From contig CM075101.1 of assembly GCA_037576195.1 (NCBI GenBank), positions 10,230,001 to 10,294,000 on the forward strand: a DNA stretch of 64,000 nucleotides. The letters run 5' to 3'. Under the pieces are notes generated by a model that was given only the letters and a program-made list of their open reading frames with translations, ran no database searches and had not been told where the DNA came from. Below, one piece after another: positions 55,446 to 64,000 of the stretch. The position numbers and the translations under genes are program-made. This DNA is from Phytoseiulus persimilis (Eukaryota; Arthropoda; Arachnida; Mesostigmata; Phytoseiidae). Within the stretch, counting starts at the first letter, position 1. Each line of letters starts with the position of its first letter.

Positions 55446-55479
55446 CCCCCTCCAAAAAAAAAAACTGGGTACGCCCCTG
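55446..55479 (-). mobile_element. end of a CAGGGGCGTA-type DNA transposon
   Basis: On the minus strand the sequence starts CAGGGGCGTACCCAGTTTTT, a form seen at ends of small arthropod DNA transposons. Directly to its right the sequence resumes homology with exon 5 of TMEM68-like gene 2 (GTCACACCCATG against GTGATACCCATG). The junction at 55479/55480 is therefore the exact insertion point. The opposite end was not found. Confidence 0.5.
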
Positions 55480-55790
55480 GTCACACCCATGTTAACGGCC
55501 AACTCTCGAGGAGCGATGCTGGCGACCACGTATGGATTGAACATACGGTTCTTTCGGAGAACCTGCAAATAAGCTATTCAATGTGAATCAGGGGTTCAGA
55601 ACAACTGCACAGAAGCTCTGGTCAAATTCATACGGGATGCAATAGCTTCGAGCTTGATCATATGAATTTACGAAGAGATGCTTCGGAATCGAGAAGTCGG
55701 AGTGTCACACAGCGATGAGACCCCAGATTTGACCGAATTAGGGGGGTTTTCTGAAGCGAAAATGAGTTTCACTTCCGCCTCTACCGCCGG
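55480..55790 (+). pseudogene. TMEM68-like copy 3, 3' part (dead)
   Basis: Similarity to gene 2 resumes in the middle of exon 5 (ACGGCCAACTCTCGAGGAGC against ACGGCCAACTCTCGAGAAGC) and runs on through intron 5 (CAGAACAACTGCACAGAAGC, GCAATAGCTT) to just before exon 6, near 55790. The Lys codon ahead of the exon-5 donor is changed to an Asn codon and exons 6-7 are missing. Together with 52465-53015 this is one copy opened up by about 2.4 kb of transposon material. Confidence 0.85.
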
Positions 55791-57124
55791 CCCACACGCG
55801 CACTCTCGTCCAGGACCGGCTCCGCTAACATGTCTGTTTGCTCTGGACGAGAATCTGTGGCCTCCAAAAAGCCCCGATCTGCATCCGCTGGATTTCGGAA
55901 CGACATCGTGATGAAGTCAAACAAACGGGTGCACAGGAATGAGGAGGAGCCGAAGGAGGCGATCCGGGAAGCGTCCGCCGCCACTGCTAGAGATTAACGG
56001 TTTGTGGTTCGAATGAGAGACATCTATTCCTCGCTTCTCTGTTGAGCTGTTATTCTCGGCGCGAAATCACGTTCCCTGACGAGTCGAGGGCGATTTGTCA
56101 CGGTGGCGGTTCGGAAGGCTGAATTCAGTCGTTTCATGTATCGAGTGCTCTTTCTACGATTCGCAACTAATTTGCGCGTTCCGGCTGAGGCCTCGTGCTG
56201 AGATAACGTTTGTTCTACATGTTCTGTCCGCGGACCCGGTTTAGCATGGAAAAACCCGAGGACACGCCTCGTCGCTCAGGCCATATTCCGTTCCGATCAA
56301 GTATTTCCTCAAGTTGCTCCCGGGGGTCCAAGACATGGTCTCAGCTCCAACAGCTTCTGGAGATTGCGTTCGACAAGAAAAACTCTACCCTTGATCAAGC
56401 AGTCTACTTTGCCTCCACGCTCCCGGAGCTTCTTGTCATTTGAATACCCCTTGCTTAGATATCTCCTCATAGCATCTCTCTCGAGAAATTCGGGAAAAGA
56501 ACTCCCTGTGTATCCAAGACACTAAGTCGCAAGTACCTGAAACCGTCGTTTGAAAATTGACACAACAGATGGAAAATGCCTTGCCCTGCCTTCTCGGAAC
56601 ACCACCCGGGCGAGATGGACTCTGGCGCAAATTTAGAGCGCAAAACGCACATGCCGACCGATAGTATATCATGCACCACCGAATCCACCACGACTGGGAG
56701 TCGCTTCAGACGGGCACTATTAGAAGACCAGCTGATAAGAGCGCCACGAGGAATGTCTCATATTTAATTCATGGAACATCAATCTAGCCGTTATGATAAG
56801 TACGATCAAGGACAGCACATTACGGACATGATTGAGCCGCAATCATCACAGGCTACATAGGTCACTTTCCGAGTCCTTCACCACAGATTGTGCCGAGATG
56901 AAGTTCATAGAATTATCGAAAATAGTGTACATATATGCTTATCGATATTATGACTGACCTCCGCCTCATCCTTACTTGACAAAAGTCATTCTATCTCGGC
57001 CGAATCAGAAATTTCACGAAAGTCCTGGATATCCGGCATCCACTGGCGCACCGAAATCCACCCAGAAACAGACCGTGACCCCATCACTTCACAGAGATCG
57101 CGATTCCAGTATCATCGGCCTAAA
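55791..57124. other. intergenic; possible ACSF3 3' untranslated region
   Basis: No gene was recognised. A minus-strand ATTAAA (plus-strand TTTAAT at about 56763-56768) lies about 360 bases past the ACSF3 stop codon and may be its poly(A) signal, as no AATAAA is nearer. Overlapping minus-strand frames at 56436-56691 show no family pattern. Confidence 0.35.
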
Positions 57125-60100
57125 TCAACCGAACAGCTGCTTGACTAACTCCTTCTTGTTAACCTGGAAGAATGGATTGGAAGTATCGGATCAAGGCTCT
57201 CACCATCGCCTACCGGTAAGTGATTCAGACTTCTGAGGGTCCTTACTTTGCCTAGATAATTCCTGTCAAGTTTGTCAACGACTTTGAAAATCGTTGGAGC
57301 CTGGTAATGGGCCATCCTCTCTTTGCACCAAGCGCGCAGAGTTTCCGCTTCGGGGATCTGGAGCATTGTACTCGGTGAATTGACTCCATCAATCTCTAGA
57401 TATTTTGAATTCAGCAATAAAAAAAATCTTTCCGTTGACCAGAGGAAGCATACCTTTGCCACCTCTTTGGGGACGAGGACGGCGGCCACTCTCTCACCCC
57501 ACTCCTGATCTGGTACACCGACCACGACGCATTCTTCGATATCTGGATGTTGTAGAAGATATTTTTCGACATCAAGAGCCGAAATTTTGTAGCCTCCCGA
57601 TTTGAGAATATCAGCCGATGTTCGTCCTATGAAGGAAACGTCCTTAGTCTCTCTCCCTGAGCATAGAAGGCAGAAAATGGTGACCTGGCAGTTAGACGTT
57701 TGGCGTCGAGAAATCCTCGGGATTCTCAACAAGGGCTGTAGGTTTCTCCATGCGAACTCACCACGAATTTTATAAACGCCATCCTCAGAAACCTGAGCTT
57801 CATCGCCAGTGATGAACCAGCCGCATTCCGTGAACGTTTCCACAGTTTTCTCCTTCTTGTTCCAGTAGCGATTGAAGACGAAAGGTCCTCGGAGGAGGAG
57901 ATCTCCGCTGACGTCTTCACCCACCGAGAATCGTGTGAAATGTTGAGAATGAGTCGAAATGCTCCATCCTACTCCGACAGAGGCTCATACGGGAATGTTC
58001 TGACACAGGAGCTCCACCTTTTTCGTGTATCGTAGTTCCGTTGAAGTTTCCCTCCGCGATTTTCTTGACGATTTTGCGTTTGTCAATTTGAGCGATCATG
58101 GTCTCCGTGCCGCGCGTGGGATACCCGACGCAACCTTAGTTAACGAAACAAAAGCGGATGGTTATGTTCCTAAGTACCAGCATCATTGGCTCCTCTTGGT
58201 ACAGACGGACTCCGTCTTTCGCGAGCCTGACGCTCTCGCGAAATAGGAACTAGAGGAGAGAGGCAGTCTCAGGGAGACGATTATGGAACACACCTGGGAA
58301 TCGTTTGCCGTTGAGCCTGTTCGACAGTGGGATTCCCACTTCCGTCATACCGTATCTCTCAAGAATCTCCATTCCGGTGATTTCATGCATTCGATGATAA
58401 ATAGGCTCAGGGAGAGAGGCCGAACCACTAATGAGGAATCTGCAAATCGGACAGTTGGTTGGGAAGCCGTTCGGGCGAAACATTCTCAGAAACGTCTAAT
58501 ATTTTCCGAAATATCCCGATTTCCACTTTTTCGGAATCTCGCTCGAGTTCATGACAACGAGTCTACATCGGAGCGAATCCTCTAAGAGCATGCGAGCGAA
58601 GGCTTCTCTCATCCGGAAAGTGTTCATCATCGATAGATAGTGAATCATACCTTATGTGTTTCCCGATGGCTTCCTGGAACTGTTTGAGGTCGACTTTGCC
58701 TTGCAGATTTTGTTCATAATAAGCGATGAGCTTGACGTACATCGTTGGCACCCCCATGAATACAGAGACGGGGTCCACGCCGTTAGCGGTGATAAAGTCC
58801 CAGATCTGGAAAGAAGCCCTCTCTTCTGGAAAAGGCACTCCGAATCCAGCAGAGCGAATGTTCCGATTCTTCAAGAGGATAGCTTGCCAAAGAGGTTTGA
58901 CTCTTAGAGCGCTCGAAAACTCACCCTTCGGGCGTCAAACTTGGGCAACATCCGTATCGTGCAGCCTGAGTATAGTGGCGTGAGTATGCCTGTGGAGAAT
59001 GATCGAATAGAATCTTCCTTCGCCGCACGGCCAATGGGGAGCAAACTTCAACTCGGGGAACACATGATTTCGTGCTAACCAGATACGATTCCGTGGGTGT
59101 GGTGCAACGGAAGGGCGTGCAGCATGATGTCTTTCTCAGTCCATTCCCAAGCGTCTCTTATTTGGTTCGTTTGGAAGCGCAAGTTAGCATGCCTCAGAAC
59201 AACACCCTTGGGAGGTCCGGTTGTGCCTGATGTGTACAGCATGAGGGCATCTAGGTTCTCGAGAGCGTTCTGTCAGTGTGAAGATCGATTTTGAACGAGT
59301 CGCTTCCGTAAGAGGACGCATGCGCGGTCACATATCCTCGAGAGTGAAGCTCCTCTAAGTGGTCGTTGGGGCGCCATCAGAATTCAAAAGCGTTAATTGG
59401 GCCTCATTCGAATTACGATCAGACAGAGGGAAAACCCCGAACAGAGGGGAAAAAAGGAGACCAGAATGTGTTTCGAGGGCGGTGAACATATTCCGACCCA
59501 GAGCTGGAATCATACCCATTTGGGAGAGTCATCCCAAGCTTTCCCGGTTCCAATGGCGTCCACGTCTGGCAAGATCACATACCGCGTGCCCGTCTTCTCC
59601 GCGAGCTCTTTCAGCTTGGTTTCGAATTCTCTGGTTCCTGAAAACATGGGACGATACGTTCGATGAATCACTCCGAATCATCGGAAAAAAGGACGCGACT
59701 CCATACGAGTGTCATAATTCTCCTGGATTCGCCGCATCATCACCAACCTATGATCACACTGGCCTGGCAGTCTTTAACGTAATACTCCATCAGATTCACG
59801 GGATGCTCATGGAACAGAGGAACGGCCGTGTTCCCCCCAAGCCAGATCGCCCATAAGGTTGCTACGAAGCGCGTGTCGCCGGGACACAAGAAAGCAACCC
59901 GGTGACTTTTTTTGGGATCGGCTCCACCCTGAATGAGTAAACCAATGATTCACTGCTTGTTTATAGATTACTCTCAACTTTCCCCATGGACGGCCCCGAG
60001 GCATGCGCTGTCTGAGCCAAGGGGGGTACCTGTATGTGAGCGAGGAAACGAAGGCACGATCGAGGTTCATGACAAAGTTACACGGTTTAGACTTCTGAAA

Positions 60101-60866
60101 ACGTTTCCTCTGCTTCAATCTCTTCGGGTGATCTCAAGAGAGATAGCGGTTGGAATTAGACTACTGGCGTTGGTCCGTGCCGTGCTGGCCTGTCAGGAAA
60201 GCTCACACCAGAGAGACAGCAACCTGCCGTTGAAGAGAACCAGTCGAGTTCGCCGCTCAAGCGCGCGACGATGGCTCCTTCCGATCGCTGACATGATTGT
60301 TTAACAAATTGTTGCAGGAGACGTAGCACAATTTCCCAGTGTTTTGTATTGCCGACCCGGGCCTTGGATGGATTGAGAAACTGATTTCGTGAGAAATTAA
60401 GGACATTATTGACACTCCACGGCCGTCAATGTACTTTTCGAGAGCTTTGGCGAGCTCGCCACAGGACTGTTTGCGTTTCATACCAAACCGCGGATCGAGC
60501 CCGACTCGTTCCAGCGAATCGGCGTTTTTATTCAAGAGTATATGCTGCCCGCCGGACTGTTCCTCCGCGGTGCCAGGAGTCGTCGATTCGATCCGCTATC
60601 AATCTAAAAATCAGTTTCGTTTCAAGCACGTGTGATACCACACTGACCTTATTTACAAGCTGTTCATGGATAGCTCCGGCAACCTTGAACACATCCGAGT
60701 ATGTGTATGATCCCCGATCGTCAACAACCGCTGGGTTCTGAAGAACTTTTGACAGATGGGATCCAAACGACGGTTCGAATTTGTCCGCGAATACCGCACA
60801 GCTGAATTTCCGTGGAACTTGACGAGAAGTTGCTCGCAGGCCTGCAAGACACCTTAAAGCCAACAT
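57125..60866 (-). CDS. ACSF3: ACSF3, mitochondrial malonyl-CoA/methylmalonyl-CoA synthetase
   Basis: Thirteen exons on the minus strand: 60648-60866, 60416-60544, 59748-59928, 59516-59637, 59080-59269, 58925-58989, 58651-58805, 58294-58439, 58018-58134, 57762-57968, 57454-57626, 57247-57357 and 57125-57163. Phases agree at every join and give 617 codons, near the usual ~580. The enzyme activates malonate and methylmalonate to CoA thioesters in the mitochondrial matrix, feeding lipoate and fatty acid synthesis. Exon 1 starts with an Arg-rich amphipathic presequence (MLALRCLAGLRATSRQVPRK). Adenylation motifs appear in order: LYTSGTTGPPKGVVLRH (exon 5), PLHHTHGIVS (exons 5-6), VFMGVPTMYVKLIAYY (exon 7), LISGSASLPEP and LERYGMTEVGIPLS (exon 8), GWFITGDEAQ (exon 10), RTSADILKSGGYKISALDVE (exon 11) and the C-terminal LGKVNKKELVK (exons 12-13), whose first Lys is the catalytic one. 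The exon 9/10 boundary rests on a short 49-base intron and is the least certain. Confidence 0.93.
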
Positions 60867-62307
60867 TCTAACACTGTGAATGGCAGTTCTCTAAGAGGAA
60901 TCAAAGCGAGCTGTTTGGGACGCTTCCCTGATGCCAGCTGACTGTTCCAACTCAGGGCTACGGGCAAGACCCAGCGGTCAATGACGATGATGCCGGGCCT
61001 CTCAAAGCGGAGAGAGGGTTACGGCGCATGTCCACTGCACGACTTACTGTTATGATTTCCGCCGCAGCAGCGTTTCCGTTAAACAGCGACAGCATTGAAG
61101 GACTCGCCTCAAGGGTTCGCCGCGGCTTGATACAGCAAAAATGGAGAGGATTCGGGATAATACTTGGAGACGAATGTTGCCCGAGACTTTTGAAGGGTAG
61201 AGAACTGTGACGCTCCTGGAAGCATCAAAGAGCTCACAAACTACCTGAGAATCGGTTCGTTTGGTATGAATCTAGAGCGCTGAAGTGGGTGTCGAGGGCG
61301 CAAGAGACCGTCTGGCCTCCTGGGCTAGGGGACGTTTCGCACCCATGGTTTCGGTTAGGATCTGCCGTTGATGTGGTGGTGTTCCGGGTGGAAAGACCAG
61401 TGACCGATGATCAATACCATCAACGTGATCGATATCCCCACCCGATGGCTGGCCTTGTCCAGCGCCGGTGGCTCGCTGAGGCGAGATACCAGACCTTCCA
61501 ACTCACTCTCTCCCGCTAATGCGTCCGAAAGTCCAGGACTTTATCATCCTTAGCTTGAACCTGAGCGCAGGAGTCGGGCATCTCGGGTTTGGCTATATCC
61601 GAGCCATATCCTCTTCCATATCCGAGAAGTTTTTATTCTTCGATTCCGACGCTCTCACCACGCATAGTAGGTGGAAACATCCTGCGCCGAATCTCACTGC
61701 TCTCGTGTGCGGATCCGAAGACTTCCGGAATCAATTATCATCAATGTTCCAAAGCTGGAACTCGGGCCCTCCATATCAGCTCTGAACGCAGGCGCTGCTA
61801 TGCGGAATAGCATTAAGAAGATTCTGCAACTCGAATTTCGGGACTTTACGAGGATTCAGCAAACCATTTTCGCTCGGGGTCGGATTCAAGAGGTGATCCC
61901 AGCCCTAGGGCGCGGCCCCCCGAAGCGCCCTCGAGATCGATTTCGTATCGTTGTTACTGGCGGTTGAGCACGCCTGTGACTTCAGCTACTCTTAGATCAC
62001 AATATGTGCTGTTGCACATCGCAGTGCAGTGTAGACCCAAGCTCTGAGCCGGGTTGTCAAACCAATGGAGGATTTTGTAGACACAGGTTCTCCGATCGCT
62101 CCTGTTGAAGGTCTTCGGCAACTCTACCGGAGCACTCGTTGACATCTCTCAAAATCGGACTTTCGGTGAAAGTCGTCGATTTGAGACTCGAGGAGCATCG
62201 GGATTTCGAGGCTGTATGATTCCAAGGTGAGCAACCGACCGGTCGCTCAATTATAACAATGAGAGCCAGGATCCCGAGAGCTTTGACCTGCAACGAATCG
62301 TATGAAA
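60867..62307. other. upstream of ACSF3, no gene recognised
   Basis: The ACSF3 promoter should lie just beyond 60866. No further gene, transposase or RNA gene was recognised on either strand. Confidence 0.4.
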
Positions 62308-62520
62308 CAGCGGTTCTCAAACTCCACTGACCCATCGACCCCCTAGGCGACTTCGTTGAAGTTAATGGACTACCGTCTCCCAAGGGGTCGACCGTCGACC
62401 CTTGATCCACCTACGTGGACGCCAAGAAGTATGGTCAAATCCACCCCGGCATCACCTCTGTAAACCGGAGATCGGCCATCGACCCCCAGGGGTCGATATC
62501 GACCACTTTGAGAACCACTG
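62308..62520. mobile_element. hAT-type MITE, copy B2
   Basis: A 213-bp element with inverted ends CAGCGGTTCTCAAACT and (right end, complemented) CAGTGGTTCTCAAAGTGG. It is the same family as copy B1 at 33622-33833 but inverted. The right flank CTCTAGAA fits the hAT target preference; the left flank GTATGAAA matches it at only half the positions, so the duplication is eroded or the flank was rearranged. The interior includes GAAGTATGGTCAAATCCACC, the same module that forms the 45-bp arrays. Confidence 0.85.
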
Positions 62521-64000
62521 CTCTAGAAGATAGGAAAGCGGGTGGAAACCAAGCGAAGAGCCCTTCTCTTCACTCGCCCAAGCTGAGATCGGATGGAATC
62601 CTCGAAACATCTTTTTTCTTCGCTTTTATTCGCTCAGTCCCACAGTATACTCTATTTCGGTTCTTTATTCACTGAGTCTCTATTTTTTTTCGTCACAATA
62701 ACGTCGGTTCTGCCGTGTTCCTGGATCATTATTACAATCATTGAATTCTTCATTTTCGTTCACAATATCATTCTCTACCTGAACATATCTTCTGCGAATC
62801 TGGATGGATGAATGGAATCATGAAAAGTTGAACGGATGAGCTCGCATTGCGTATGATGAAATGGTTGAGTTCGAAATTCGCCCGATTTGAGAGAAACGAG
62901 GACTCCATGAGGTGCTTTCCCGGTGCTTCTTTTGGGCGTGTACGAAGAGATCCTTGCCGGAGCAACAGGACACGAGAAACTCTCCTCCTAGATCACGTTG
63001 GGTTTCGAAGCCATCCTCGATCAAAAGCATTATTCACCACTGTACATGTTCCTATGGCACGCCCGCGCGTCTATCAGTCCACTGTATATTCACCGTCCGT
63101 GACATCGATTCAACCTTCGTCGTCTCCATCGGTTTGTCGTTCTCTTTCAAATCACAATCGTCCTCGAAGATTCCATAAGCAGTTCATTCCACTGAACATG
63201 GTCAAATCAAAGTTCGTTCCAATGTCGATGGTGGGACAGAGGGTTCAACAACGGCAGTTAATGAGAACACAACATCACAAAACAAAAGAAACCCGAGCGG
63301 GTCGATTCAAATATTCGCTGGAACAATGCTTGCACTCAACCAACACTCTGGCTGACTAGGGGGGAGGGAGGACAACGATTCCATCGGAAAATGCCGGAAG
63401 CAAGTTCCAGTAACACGCCGTCTCAAACATTCTTCTGTTTTCGGTGTCACCGGAACCTTCAATGGAACTATGGTTCGCGCGGAATCTCCTTCCGGGCGCG
63501 AGTGCGTTTGGGAAACCTCCGTACGCGATATGCATCGAAACCCACGGATGAGGGAGGGAAAGATCATCGAGAAGCTGAACGGTGGCCACCGAATCATAAG
63601 ATCATGAAAGCATTCGTCAATTCGGTATTTAGTTCGGCGCGCAACTCTCGGCTGGACACGGAAATTCCCGGAACGAACCGGGTCGCTCACTCGCGATAGA
63701 AACGTGAGTTCACGGACGGATGAGCAGGAGCGAAAGCACAGATGATTGAATAGCGTTCAAATATCCATCGAAACAGCCAAGTTCCAGAAGGAAGCGTTTT
63801 CCGGAAAAAATGGATTCGAGAATAGTTTGACTCCTTTGTAAGAGCGTAAAAACTCCCTGCTTCCGCCGCCACGTACTCAAGTAGCGCATCCTGAGAGCAG
63901 TTGGATGCTCCCTGGGAACCTCAGCACCGCATCCTACACGGGACCTGGGGCTCAATGGCGGAATCACGTGGCAATGCGCGCGGCCATGAGAGCGCAACCG
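62521..64000. other. no gene recognised
   Basis: Includes an AT-rich stretch around 62620-62810 with overlapping short hydrophobic frames that I take to be compositional. The plus-strand frame at 62847-63359 is Arg/Ser-rich and matches no family. The window end may cut into a neighbouring gene that cannot be recognised here. Confidence 0.4.

Noticed and set aside
1-64000. CRISPR arrays, operons, bacterial promoters and replication origins
   Set aside because: Introns, poly(A) signals and transposon types show a eukaryotic nuclear sequence. The tandem repeats seen are minisatellites without unique spacers.

Overview
The window looks like gene-poor to moderately dense nuclear DNA of an arthropod. 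Genes have spliceosomal introns, many of them short, canonical GT/AG junctions and AATAAA signals. Base composition is balanced, and many broken DNA transposons lie between the genes. The gene set (a lipid elongase, a malonyl-CoA synthetase, TMEM68-type acyltransferases, C2H2 zinc fingers and a private BTB/Skp1-like family) together with compact introns would suit a mite. That placement is inference, not something the sequence proves.

Layout. 1-7.2 kb: two paralogous, apparently intronless BTB/Skp1-fold genes on the minus strand. The first was cut near its 3' end by a foldback hAT-like element that left an 8-bp target duplication. A mariner relic lies between them. 8.4-10.9 kb: a LINE ORF1 relic, then an intact 15-finger C2H2 gene. 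13.8-15 kb: an ELOVL-type fatty acid elongase (minus). 18.2-19.1 kb: a broken C2H2 array. 20.7-25.7 kb: a 45-bp-period repeat, a third decayed BTB-family copy and an unrecognised 257-aa gene. 25.7-34 kb: mostly unassigned sequence, with one inverted repeat and one hAT MITE. 34.4-36.4 kb: an intact seven-exon TMEM68-like acyltransferase. 44.1-48.5 kb: a second seven-exon TMEM68-like gene with the same exon lengths and phases, carrying a second foldback hAT-like element in intron 1. 52.4-55.8 kb: a third, dead TMEM68-like copy riddled with transposon remnants (45-bp array, Tigger/pogo, hAT transposase). 57.1-60.9 kb: a 13-exon ACSF3 gene (minus). 62.3 kb: a second copy of the hAT MITE.

Functional links are loose. 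The elongase, ACSF3 and the TMEM68 pair all act in acyl-lipid metabolism, but they are spread out and on different strands, so I claim no operon-like unit. The most unusual structures are (a) the foldback hAT-like family, whose arms are arrays of a GATTCGAATC palindrome and whose core is a 45-bp minisatellite; (b) the same 45-bp module, with the same period, at loci without that element; and (c) a host gene whose stop codon now comes from an inserted element while its former last 60 codons still lie in frame on the other side. Exon coordinates were worked out by eye from frame, splice consensus and family knowledge.
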